NCBI GenBank assembly: GCA_945876565.1
Contig: CAMCOS010000004.1
Span: 62,001 to 126,000, forward strand
Direction of reading: 5' to 3'
Length of the DNA stretch: 64,000 nt
DNA from: Lautropia mirabilis
Lineage (GTDB): Bacteria > Pseudomonadota > Gammaproteobacteria > Burkholderiales > Burkholderiaceae_B
The position numbers were made by a program, and so were the translations under genes. Of this stretch, positions 57,269-64,000 are shown one piece after another. Every line of letters begins with the position of its first letter. Position 1 is the stretch's first letter. Below the pieces are notes generated by a model. That model searched no databases. It was given only the letters and a program-made list of their open reading frames with translations, and was not told the origin of the DNA.

Positions 57269-57277
57269 GGACGCGTC

Positions 57278-57670
57278 ATGATTGGTAATTGGAACTATGG
57301 CACCGGCCGCCGCAAGACGTCAGTGGCCCGCGTGTTTCTCAAAAAAGGCACCGGCAAGATCGTCGTCAATGGCAAGCCCGTTGATGAGTTCTTCGCTCGT
57401 GAAACCGGCCGCATGGTCGTGCGTCAGCCGCTTGAGCTGACTGGTCACCTCGAGTCATTTGACTTTCACATCAACGTGCACGGCGGCGGCGAAAGCGGTC
57501 AGGCCGGTGCAGTTCGCCACGGCATTACCCGTGCGTTGATCGACTACGACGCAACACTCAAGCCCGCATTGTCAAATGCTGGTTACGTCACGCGTGATGC
57601 CCGTGAGGTCGAGCGTAAGAAAGTGGGTCTGCGTAAAGCACGTCGCCGCAAGCAGTTCAGCAAGCGCTAA
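57278..57670 (+). CDS. rpsI: 30S ribosomal protein S9
   Basis: Small-subunit protein whose C-terminal tail reaches the P-site tRNA. The 130-residue product has [18 protein letters not shown] at the start, [19 protein letters not shown], and the basic tail ending in RRRKQFSKR with the universal C-terminal Lys-Arg. A strong terminator lies 50 bp downstream. Confidence 0.98.
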   Translation: MIGNWNYGTGRRKTSVARVFLKKGTGKIVVNGKPVDEFFARETGRMVVRQPLELTGHLESFDFHINVHGGGESGQAGAVRHGITRALIDYDATLKPALSNAGYVTRDAREVERKKVGLRKARRRKQFSKR

Positions 57671-57680
57671 GACGCGTTGG

Positions 57681-57697
57681 GCAACCGCTTCGGTTGC
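57681..57697 (+). promoter_or_regulatory. Stem-loop after rpsI
   Basis: GCAACCG-CTT-CGGTTGC: perfect 7-bp stem with a 3-nt loop, 10 bp after the rpsI stop. No T-run, so it may protect the mRNA 3' end; a true terminator follows 24 bp later. Confidence 0.5.
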
Positions 57698-57720
57698 TCA
57701 GCCTGCCTTGGCTGCACGAC

Positions 57721-57759
57721 AAAAAACCGCACCGGTGTTGCACTGGAGGCGGTTTTTTT
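57721..57759 (+). terminator. Rho-independent terminator of rplM-rpsI
   Basis: AAAAAACCGC pairs with GCGGTTTTTTT across a central stem CCGGTG/CACTGG (one G-U). A long GC stem plus a seven-T run makes a strong intrinsic terminator; the A-run on the left arm means it could also work on the other strand. Confidence 0.92.
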
Positions 57760-57871
57760 ATGGGCTCGTTTTATTCTGCGTGCACAGCGATTGAAATCGC
57801 ACGAATGCGCGGTGACACACTAAAATTAAGCATAGTGCATTTGCCACACTCATCAACACGGGATTCAGGTC

Positions 57872-58960
57872 ATGGCCGCAACAAACGCTCCGCACGCAAC
57901 AGATGCTCACCACGCTGCGATCAAAGTGGGCATTGTTGGTGGTACCGGTTACACCGGCGTGGAGTTGCTGCGTCTCTTAAGCCAGCACCCCCATGTCAAA
58001 CTCACCGCCATCACCTCTCGCAAAGAGTCCGGGGTGCGGGTATCTGATATGTATCCGAACCTGCGTGGTCATGTTGATTTGGCCTTTTGTACGCCAGAAG
58101 ATGCGAAGCTAACCGATTGCGATGTGGTGTTTTTTGCGACACCGCACGGGGTGGCCATGAGTCAGGCCAAAGAGTTGCTCGCTGCGGGTGTGAAGCTCAT
58201 TGATCTGGCAGCGGACTTTCGCCTGCAAGACACGACGGTGTTTGAGCATTGGTACAAAATGCCGCACAGCTGCCCAGATGTTTTGTTGCAGTCTGCTTAT
58301 GGCTTGCCCGAGTTAAACCGCGAAGCCATCGCCAAAGCGCACGTGGTCGGTAACCCGGGCTGCTACCCCACCACCGTGCTCTTGGGTTTGGCGCCTTTGC
58401 TTAAGCCCAATGTCTTGATTGACACCAGCGACATCATTGCGGACTCCAAGAGTGGTGTGAGCGGCGCGGGTCGCGGGGCCTCGGTGGGCAGCCTGTTTTC
58501 TGAGGTCAGTGACAGTTTCAAGGCGTATGGCGTGTCTGGTCACCGGCATCACCCTGAGATTAAAGCGCAGTTGGATTTGCTGGCGGGGACCCCAGTCAAC
58601 CTGACGTTTGTGCCCCATCTGGTGCCCATGGTCAGAGGCATGTTGAGCACCATTTACGTCAAGCTCTTGCCTGGTGCGCATGGTGTAGACCTGCAGTCGC
58701 TGTATGAGTCTTTCTATGCCAATGAGACATTTGTGGATGTCATGCCGGCCGGCAGCTTGCCCGAGACTCGTTCGGTCCGAGCATCGAACCAGTTGCGTCT
58801 GGCATTGCACCGCCCGCCAGGCCACCCGGATCGCCTGATTGTGCTGTCCATTCAGGACAATTTGGTCAAGGGCGCCTCGGGCCAAGCGGTGCAGAACATG
58901 AACCTGATGTTTGGACTGCCTGAGCACACCGGTCTGTCTCAGGTGGCGATTCTGCCCTGA
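57872..58960 (+). CDS. argC: N-acetyl-gamma-glutamyl-phosphate reductase
   Basis: NADPH-dependent third step of arginine synthesis. The 362-residue product has the nucleotide loop [18 protein letters not shown], catalytic Cys in [19 protein letters not shown] (near 168), [11 protein letters not shown] and HRHHPEI. The first 17 residues (Ala/His-rich) precede the conserved core. The last 22 bp overlap the convergent permease gene. argJ of the same pathway is at 20544. Confidence 0.96.
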   Translation: MAATNAPHATDAHHAAIKVGIVGGTGYTGVELLRLLSQHPHVKLTAITSRKESGVRVSDMYPNLRGHVDLAFCTPEDAKLTDCDVVFFATPHGVAMSQAKELLAAGVKLIDLAADFRLQDTTVFEHWYKMPHSCPDVLLQSAYGLPELNREAIAKAHVVGNPGCYPTTVLLGLAPLLKPNVLIDTSDIIADSKSGVSGAGRGASVGSLFSEVSDSFKAYGVSGHRHHPEIKAQLDLLAGTPVNLTFVPHLVPMVRGMLSTIYVKLLPGAHGVDLQSLYESFYANETFVDVMPAGSLPETRSVRASNQLRLALHRPPGHPDRLIVLSIQDNLVKGASGQAVQNMNLMFGLPEHTGLSQVAILP

Positions 58961-60378
58961 ATGCGAGATTGCCGGCGCGCACTGCGCTGGCCAAAGGCCG
59001 CGTAAAAGAGTAGCGCCAGGGTGAGCCAGATCGCAAACAGGGTGAATACGGTGCTGCTTAAGTTGGCGATCAAATAGAGGCAAGCCAGGATGCTCACGAT
59101 CGGTGTCACCGGGTAGCCAGGCACACGAAACCCGGTGCTTGCGCAACCCCGTTTGCGCAACAGAATCAAGGCGATCGCCACCGCAATGAACACCACCAAA
59201 GTGCCTAAGCTCACCATCGCCCACAGCACGTGACTCGGTAAAAAGCCAGCCAGTGGTGTGATGGCCAGGCCAGCTAGCAAGGTGGCTGCCCGGGGACTGT
59301 GTGTTTGGCTGTCCAGCTTGGCCAGGCGTTTGGGCAAGAGCCCATCGCGCGCGGCGGCGAAATAGATTCTGGCTTGACCAAATAGCGTCAGAAACGTCAC
59401 GCTAAAAATCGACACCACCGCACCGGCTGCCAGCATTACGCTAGCCACCGGGCTTTGGGTGGCCTTCATTAGAATCGCCGGCAGTGCACCTCGTTCGCCC
59501 ACAAACTGATCGTGGCTTTGAACGCCCAAGCTGCTGATGGCCACCAGCACGTACACCGCAGTGACAATCAAGAGCGCCGTCACGATCGCCCATGGGATGT
59601 TGCGTTGTGGGTTAGTCGCTTCTTCGCTGGCGTTGACCACCGAGTCAAGGCCAACGAAGCTAAAGAACACGATGGCCGCGGCCGTGCTCACGCCCGTGAC
59701 CCCAAACGGCATGAAAGGCGCAAAGTGCTCAGCGCGAAACACCGTCAAAGACATCGCCACAAAAAGCAGCAGGATGCTCACCTTGGTGATGGTCAAAACC
59801 GCGTTTAAGCGCGCGGATTCGCGTGAGCCCCGCAGCAGCAGCAGGGTGCAAAGCCAAACGACCACCATCGCTGGCAGATTGACTGCGCCGTTGCCGCCCA
59901 ACTCCAGACCCTCGATATTTTTCACGAACGGTGGCTCGCGCCACAGCTCCGGAATCACCCAGCCAGTAAGCATGTCAATGAGCTGGTTCAGGTAGGCGCT
60001 CCAGCCCACGGCGACCGCAGCGCCTGCGATGCCCCATTCGAGCAACAGACAGGCCGCCACCATGACCGCGGCGCCTTCGCCCATGGTGACGTAGGTAAAC
60101 GTGTACGAGGAACCTGACACGGGCAGGGTGCTCGCGACTTCGGCGTAGCAAAGGGCAGTGAGCCCGGCTGTCAACGCGGCAAGCAAGAACGACAAGATCA
60201 CCGCAGGACCCGCGATCGGGACTGTTTCAGCCATGGCAAAGAAAATGCCGGTGCCCAGTGTGCTGCCCACGCCAATCAAGGTGAGCTCGGTCAGGCCGAT
60301 GGTGCGGGGCAGTTGCTGCTTGTTTGATTCGGTTGAGTGGCTGGGCAGGGGTTTTTTGTGGAAAAAGCGATAGAACAT
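58939..60378 (-). CDS. APC-family amino-acid permease
   Basis: A 479-residue inner-membrane amino-acid transporter with about 12-14 hydrophobic segments. Motifs: [20 protein letters not shown] split at the unwound first helix ([11 protein letters not shown]), [21 protein letters not shown], and [20 protein letters not shown]. Related to cationic amino-acid transporters (YfnA/CAT type); the substrate is not fixed. ATG at 60378 has no clear ribosome-binding site; six 14-bp repeats begin 11 bp upstream of it. Confidence 0.9.
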   Translation of the reverse strand: MFYRFFHKKPLPSHSTESNKQQLPRTIGLTELTLIGVGSTLGTGIFFAMAETVPIAGPAVILSFLLAALTAGLTALCYAEVASTLPVSGSSYTFTYVTMGEGAAVMVAACLLLEWGIAGAAVAVGWSAYLNQLIDMLTGWVIPELWREPPFVKNIEGLELGGNGAVNLPAMVVVWLCTLLLLRGSRESARLNAVLTITKVSILLLFVAMSLTVFRAEHFAPFMPFGVTGVSTAAAIVFFSFVGLDSVVNASEEATNPQRNIPWAIVTALLIVTAVYVLVAISSLGVQSHDQFVGERGALPAILMKATQSPVASVMLAAGAVVSIFSVTFLTLFGQARIYFAAARDGLLPKRLAKLDSQTHSPRAATLLAGLAITPLAGFLPSHVLWAMVSLGTLVVFIAVAIALILLRKRGCASTGFRVPGYPVTPIVSILACLYLIANLSSTVFTLFAIWLTLALLFYAAFGQRSARRQSRIQGRIAT

Positions 60379-60388
60379 GGGTGTATGA

Positions 60389-60472
60389 GGACTTGGGTTT
60401 AAGGACTCGGCTTTAAGGGCTCGGGATTAAGGGCTCGGGATTAAGGGATCGGGATTAAGGGATCGACTAAAA
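60389..60472. repeat. 14-bp tandem repeat, six units
   Basis: Units start at 60389, 60403, 60417, 60431, 60445 and 60459. The two central copies (60417 and 60431) are identical, GGGCTCGGGATTAA; the outer ones differ by one to several bases. On the minus strand this is the leader of the APC permease gene, reading as CT-rich TTAATCCCGAGCCC units next to its start codon. Confidence 0.85.
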
Positions 60473-60518
60473 CTTCAGTTGTGCAGTTTATGCCTTATTG
60501 GCAATGATCACCAAATAC

Positions 60519-60540
60519 GTAATAGAATGGAGGCTATTAC
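60519..60540. promoter_or_regulatory. Inverted repeat (candidate operator) in the APC-erpA gap
   Basis: GTAATAG, 8 bp, CTATTAC: perfect 7-bp arms with 15-bp centre-to-centre arm spacing. The size suits a dimeric regulator controlling either divergent gene. No T-run follows. Confidence 0.4.
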
Positions 60541-60749
60541 ACAGGTGGTTTCTTTAGCGGTTTATTGGGTGGCTATTTGGTCACAGGCGGACTGTGTCAG
60601 ATCGGCTTGCTGTAGCTCGAGGGGCACCGACATGTCCTTGATACGCCAAGGGTTTATACTGACTGCGTCTGGATTTGAGCGTATCTTGATCAAACGGCAA
60701 AAGCGCCGTCAATTGCAATGCATCGGGCAATGCGCAGTGAGGAAAAATC

Positions 60750-61118
60750 ATGAGTAACGTCACCGAAACAGTCGATCTGCAGTCGCCACCAGAGCCGATC
60801 ATTTTTACGGAGTCTGCCGCCGACAAGGTCAGGGACTTGCTCATCGATGAGGGCAACCCCAATCTGAAGTTGCGCGTGTTTGTGCAAGGCGGTGGCTGCT
60901 CGGGGTTTCAGTACGGATTCACGTTTGATGAAGACATCAACGATGACGACACCGCGCTAGAAAAAAATGGCGTGCAGCTGCTCGTTGATCCGATGAGCTT
61001 TCAATACCTGGTTGGCGCGGAGATCGATTACAAGGAAGACCTTGAGGGCGCACAGTTTGTGATTCGCAACCCCAATGCCACGACCACCTGCGGCTGTGGC
61101 TCGTCGTTCTCAGTTTAG
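60750..61118 (+). CDS. erpA: Iron-sulfur cluster insertion protein ErpA
   Basis: A-type carrier that delivers Fe-S clusters to apoproteins such as IspG/IspH. The 122-residue product has the three conserved cysteines: Cys50 in [11 protein letters not shown] and Cys114/Cys116 in TTCGCGSSF. The short N-terminal extension (1-18) is typical of betaproteobacterial ErpA. GAGGA lies 7 bp upstream of the ATG. Clients in this window include MutY (4Fe-4S). Confidence 0.95.
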   Translation: MSNVTETVDLQSPPEPIIFTESAADKVRDLLIDEGNPNLKLRVFVQGGGCSGFQYGFTFDEDINDDDTALEKNGVQLLVDPMSFQYLVGAEIDYKEDLEGAQFVIRNPNATTTCGCGSSFSV

Positions 61119-61171
61119 GGTTGGTTTTTAGGCGAGCGGTTTAAGTTTCGGCTTCAACGCGCCAAGATCAG

Positions 61172-62272
61172 CTAAGCTGGCCAGCACGCACCTAACACCC
61201 GAGCGCCAGATGCGCCGGTAACCTCAGGCAGGTTGCCGGCGTTTTTGTTTAGGTGTGCCCAAGCCAGCCAGGCAAACGCCAATGCTTCCATGTCTTGCGT
61301 GCCAATGCCCAGTGCTTCGGTGGTTTGAACCGGACCTTGCCAAGCTTGGGCGAGCGTGCCCATCAAAACGTCGTTTCGAGCACCGCCACCGCAAGCGTAA
61401 ATCGGGGTATCGGTTAATCGCTGTTGAGTAAGTGGCCAAACAACCGACTGCACGGTCAGCCTAACCAGCGTGGCTTGCACATCGGCCGGTGAAAGATGGG
61501 CATAAGCTGCCAATCGCTCATCTAGCCAAGCCGCATTAAATAGATCCCGACCGGTTGATTTCGGGGGTGCCACCGCAAACCACGGCTCTGAATTGAGCAG
61601 ATGAGCCAGCAGCGACGCATCCGGTTTGCCACTGGCTGACCAAGCACCGCGTTGGTCATAAGGCTTGCCGGTGTGGCGCTGGCACCAAAGGTCTAGCAGC
61701 AGGTTGGCGGGGCCAGTATCAAAGCCAAGTACAGGCACACCTGGGCGCAGCAGCGTCACGTTGGCAATACCGCCTAAATTCAAAATCACCCGTGGGGAGT
61801 CCGTGCCAAACGTAGCCCGATGAAAGGCGGGCACCAGAGGTGCACCCTGGCCGCCAGCAGCAACATCACGACCCCGAAAATCCGCAATCACGGATATCCC
61901 CGTGCGCTCTGCAAGCCTGGCAGGCGCCAGTAGCTGGGTGGTGTAACCGAGCTCCGGTCGATGTCTCACGGTTTGGCCGTGCGCGCCAATGGCGGCGATT
62001 GCGCCCGCGCTTAAATTGGCTGCTCGTAAAAGTTGCTCAACCACTTCAGCGTATGTATCTGAAAGCGCATTGGCTGCCAGGGCTGCTCGGTGAAGCTCGT
62101 TATCCGCTGGGGTGTTCAGTGCCAACAGTTCAGCTCGCAAAGGCGGGGGCAACTCACAAGCCGCGCGCGCCAGGATGCTCGGTTGGCCTGACTCAGTGAA
62201 TTGCACCAATACACCGTCAACGCCATCAAGGCTGGTGCCTGACATCAGACCGATGGTGTGGCAAGCCGCCAT
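61172..62272 (-). CDS. anmK: Anhydro-N-acetylmuramic acid kinase
   Basis: Converts recycled anhMurNAc to MurNAc-6-phosphate with ATP. From the ATG at 62272 the product is 366 residues: IGLMSGTSLDGVDGVL at the start, GAHGQTVRHRPE, the sugar-kinase signatures NLGGIANVTLL and GFDTGPANLLLD, and YACGGGARN. A 43-codon upstream extension overlaps the peptidase gene and was rejected. Adjacent to the M23 endopeptidase; complements Mpl in wall recycling. Confidence 0.95.
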   Translation of the reverse strand: MAACHTIGLMSGTSLDGVDGVLVQFTESGQPSILARAACELPPPLRAELLALNTPADNELHRAALAANALSDTYAEVVEQLLRAANLSAGAIAAIGAHGQTVRHRPELGYTTQLLAPARLAERTGISVIADFRGRDVAAGGQGAPLVPAFHRATFGTDSPRVILNLGGIANVTLLRPGVPVLGFDTGPANLLLDLWCQRHTGKPYDQRGAWSASGKPDASLLAHLLNSEPWFAVAPPKSTGRDLFNAAWLDERLAAYAHLSPADVQATLVRLTVQSVVWPLTQQRLTDTPIYACGGGARNDVLMGTLAQAWQGPVQTTEALGIGTQDMEALAFAWLAWAHLNKNAGNLPEVTGASGARVLGACWPA

Positions 62273-62288
62273 GTGTGTTGTGAATGCT

Positions 62289-63629
62289 TTACTGAGCGGC
62301 GACCCGTAGCTTGGCGTCCAAGTCTTGCAGTTCGGCGATGCGCTCGAGCTGGTCACGCCAAGGCAGTGCCTGGGCATAAAACTGCTGCTTTTGTGTCGCA
62401 TCGAGAGCGACTGCTTCTGGCATCCTGATCCCTAGCGGGTCCACGGGCTTGTTGTTCACCCGGAACTCGTAGTGTAAATGTGGTCCAGTGGACCAGCCAG
62501 TTGAGCCCACGTAACCGATGATCTCGCCTTGCGAGACACGATCGCCACGTTTCAAGCCCTTGGCAAAGCGGCTTTGGTGGGCAAACAGGGTGGTGATGTT
62601 GTTCTGGTGGCGCAAAATGATGGTTTTACCGTAGCCGCCTTGCGTGCCGATGAAGTCGACAATGCCGTCGCCGGTGGCTCGAATCGGTGTGCCGGTGGGT
62701 GCTGCGAAATCAATGCCGTTGTGCATTTTCCAGCGCTTGTGAATGGGGTGCATGCGCTGGCCGAAGGTGGAGCTGACGCGCGTGAACGGAATGGCACTGC
62801 GTAAAAACGCAGCCTTCAGGCTCTTGCCGTTTTTGTCGTAGTAGCCACCATTGCCGCCCTCTGGGGCAAACCACAGCGCCTCGATTAATTTGCCATCATT
62901 GATGTATTGCACCGCGAGCACTCGACCCGAGCCGGTTGGGCGTCCTTCATGCATGCGGGTTTCATACAGCACCCGAAATTGATCGCCTTTGCGAATGTCG
63001 CGCAAGAAATCAATCTTGCCGCCAAGAATCTCTGCCATTTGGATGGTGACCGAATCAGGCACTTCGGCGGCATCGGTTGCACCAAACAACGACGAGTTGA
63101 TGACGCCAGCAGCCAAGTGCATCTGAGACTCGGTTTCTGCGGCAACATCTTTGGCAGCAAAGGACTTGTCAGCTTGCTTGGTGATCAGCAGGTATTCGGT
63201 CTGGTATTTGCCTTTGTTTTCTGTGATGGGCGTGTGGTAGTAGCGGATCCATTTCATGCCGCCAGTGCCATCAAGCGCCGCTTGCACCAAGCGCCCGGGT
63301 ACTAGGCGATGCGCAGCCTTGCGGGTGTCTGTGTTGCTCGCAATGAAAGCCAGAAAGCCCTCTTCTTCGATGCCAAGCCTAGACAGAATGCTAGCGACGG
63401 TGTCACCGTCCTGAATACGGGTTTCGACCCTTTGTTCATAGCTCAGTGCCGTGGTGTCGCGCGCCTCAAGCGGCGGCAGTGTAAAGACCAGTGTGTCGGT
63501 CACCAGATCTTGGGGAGGGGCAAAGCTGCGATCGGGTGCCACCATTCCAAATGCGCCCGCTGCGACCAACAATCCCAAGGCTGACAGGCCAAGGGCGGTT
63601 TTAACGGGGCGTCTAGACGTTGGCGGCAT
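62289..63629 (-). CDS. mepM: M23-family murein endopeptidase (MepM-like)
   Basis: Periplasmic metallopeptidase that cuts peptidoglycan cross-links to allow wall growth. The 446-residue product has an N-terminal membrane anchor (about 10-30), an OapA/LysM-like region with IQDGDTVASILSRLG, a Csd3-like middle domain, and the C-terminal M23 (LytM) domain with zinc ligands in HNGIDFAAPTGTPI and HLHYEFRVN. Both metal motifs are intact, so it should be active. anmK follows 16 bp downstream. Divergent from tyrS. Confidence 0.93.
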   Translation of the reverse strand: MPPTSRRPVKTALGLSALGLLVAAGAFGMVAPDRSFAPPQDLVTDTLVFTLPPLEARDTTALSYEQRVETRIQDGDTVASILSRLGIEEEGFLAFIASNTDTRKAAHRLVPGRLVQAALDGTGGMKWIRYYHTPITENKGKYQTEYLLITKQADKSFAAKDVAAETESQMHLAAGVINSSLFGATDAAEVPDSVTIQMAEILGGKIDFLRDIRKGDQFRVLYETRMHEGRPTGSGRVLAVQYINDGKLIEALWFAPEGGNGGYYDKNGKSLKAAFLRSAIPFTRVSSTFGQRMHPIHKRWKMHNGIDFAAPTGTPIRATGDGIVDFIGTQGGYGKTIILRHQNNITTLFAHQSRFAKGLKRGDRVSQGEIIGYVGSTGWSTGPHLHYEFRVNNKPVDPLGIRMPEAVALDATQKQQFYAQALPWRDQLERIAELQDLDAKLRVAAQ

Positions 63630-63750
63630 GCGATCGAACCTCTGCGTATTCTGTGGAGTTAGTCTGTTTGTGTCAGCACATCACCACGGGCACTAGCAGT
63701 GTCCGAAGCAAATCCTGTCATAATGTTAGCTGAATTCTCAAGCAGTTAAC

Positions 63751-63786
63751 AAGCACAAGCACAAGCACAAGCACAAGCACAAGCAC
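63751..63786. repeat. Hexanucleotide repeat AAGCAC x6
   Basis: Six perfect copies of AAGCAC, preceded by CTCAAGCAGTTAAC and followed by CTAACAAGCA. It lies in the 255-bp divergent region between the peptidase and tyrS genes, about 100 bp before the tyrS start. Copy-number change would shift spacing by 6 bp steps. Confidence 0.9.
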
Positions 63787-63884
63787 CTAACAAGCATTGA
63801 CTTCCCGCAACGGCACAGCGGCACAAAGCCCATTCAAATGCTGGCATCACGCGGAGCAACAATTATTTTGATCGTTTTATTGTC

Positions 63885-64000
63885 ATGAGCAACCAAACTA
63901 GCGCCCAGTTTCATCCCGTTACAGATCGCGTCAAGCAAAGCCTGGCGATTGCCCTGCGCGGCTGTGATGAGCTGCTCGTGCAAGATGAGTTCGTCAAAAA
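63885..64000 (+). CDS. tyrS: Tyrosine--tRNA ligase, N-terminal part (3' end outside window)
   Basis: The first 38 codons are present, starting at ATG 63885 and running off the window end. The N-terminus reads HPVTDRVKQSLAIALRGCDELL followed by VQDEFVK, as in betaproteobacterial TyrS, and the position next to the M23 peptidase and anmK fits the Burkholderiales order. The catalytic HIGH and KMSKS motifs lie beyond the window, so the call rests on the N-terminus and context. Confidence 0.82.
   Translation, partial: MSNQTSAQFHPVTDRVKQSLAIALRGCDELLVQDEFVK

Larger units (their letters stand above)
60379..60749. other. 371-bp intergenic region between the APC permease and erpA
   Basis: Divergent promoter region without a credible gene. 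It holds the 14-bp repeat tract (60389-60472), an inverted repeat (60519-60540) and, nearer erpA, a TATACT hexamer in GTTTATACTGACTG that could be a -10 element without a good -35. A 92-codon frame here overlaps erpA and has no family features. A 29-codon Gly-rich frame after 60526 has no start codon. Confidence 0.6.

Noticed and set aside
60526-60615. Gly-rich frame (TGGFFSGLLGGYLVTGG) as a small membrane protein or a remnant of a TauE-like gene
   Set aside because: Only 29 codons, no start codon, and flanked by stop codons; resemblance is limited to glycine-hydrophobic composition.
60620-60700. IscR-type site before erpA around ATACTGACTG
   Set aside because: Only one half-site is similar, and its spacing is one base short; the second half is not convincing.
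60479-60757. 92-codon frame upstream of erpA as a gene
   Set aside because: Overlaps the erpA start, has irregular composition and no recognisable motif.

Overview
The window looks like ordinary chromosomal DNA of a betaproteobacterium, most likely in Burkholderiales near Alcaligenaceae (Bordetella/Achromobacter/Orrella-like). The basis is gene order and family content: DUF3460-scpA-panC; hemL-thiE-thiD next to rubredoxin-algH-ruvX-pyrR-pyrB-pyrC'-plsC; a lysine/alanine-rich histone H1-like protein with a WPFPTG tail; mreBCD-mrdA-rodA; and ZapD (DUF1342). The taxon is inferred from gene order, not from a database search. Genes are tightly packed, with many 4-bp ATGA/GTGA overlaps. I found no rRNA, tRNA, CRISPR array, phage or insertion sequence.

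Layout. 1-4942: cell-elongation cluster mreB(partial)-mreC-mreD-mrdA-rodA. 4912-7548 (minus): ftsE-ftsX-mutY. 7589-11927: a general L-amino-acid ABC transporter (aapJQMP), preceded by a strong sigma-54 promoter match. 12026-13970: DUF3460, scpA, panC. 13971-15099: an orphan LuxR-type DNA-binding protein behind three palindromes, convergent with an NlpE-like lipoprotein gene. 15191-18757: a short prepilin peptidase, coaE, zapD and an outer-membrane efflux lipoprotein. 18710-24618 (minus): Nudix/ThiE-like fusion, DUF815 ATPase, argJ, hemL, thiE, divergent thiD. 24680-29381: rubredoxin, algH, ruvX, pyrR, pyrB, catalytically dead pyrC', plsC. 29422-37095 (minus): apaH, lptG, aroE, tonB-like, RNB ribonuclease, yqiA, mpl. 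37169-43885: TlpA-like protein, aroQ, accB-accC, prmA, DUF3426 protein, PfkB-family kinase, glycine-zipper lipoprotein. 44018-51267 (minus): yggT, H1-like protein, nrdB, nrdA, gltX, with a pair of NrdR boxes before nrdA. 51521-53974: large Pat-like acyltransferase. 53985-55225 (minus): carboxylesterase and darP/yjgA. 55304-58960: pmbA, rplM-rpsI, argC. 58939-60378 (minus): APC permease with 14-bp repeats upstream. 60750-61118: erpA. 61172-63629 (minus): anmK and an M23 peptidase. 63885-end: 5' end of tyrS.

How it fits together. Envelope functions recur: elongation machinery (MreBCD/PBP2/RodA), FtsEX, ZapD, murein recycling (Mpl, AnmK), an M23 endopeptidase, LPS export (LptG) and several lipoproteins. 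Most other genes are housekeeping: pyrimidine, arginine, CoA/pantothenate, fatty acid, heme, thiamine, shikimate and deoxynucleotide synthesis. The less ordinary material consists of (i) regulatory DNA: the sigma-54 site, the LuxR leader and the NrdR pair; (ii) pseudoenzyme-like members of known families: PyrC', ThiD-like and the ligase part of the Pat-like protein; (iii) short tandem repeats of 6, 11 and 14 bp in intergenic DNA. I found no convincing new multi-gene system. The best candidate for something undescribed is the LuxR/NlpE-like pair at 13971-15099.
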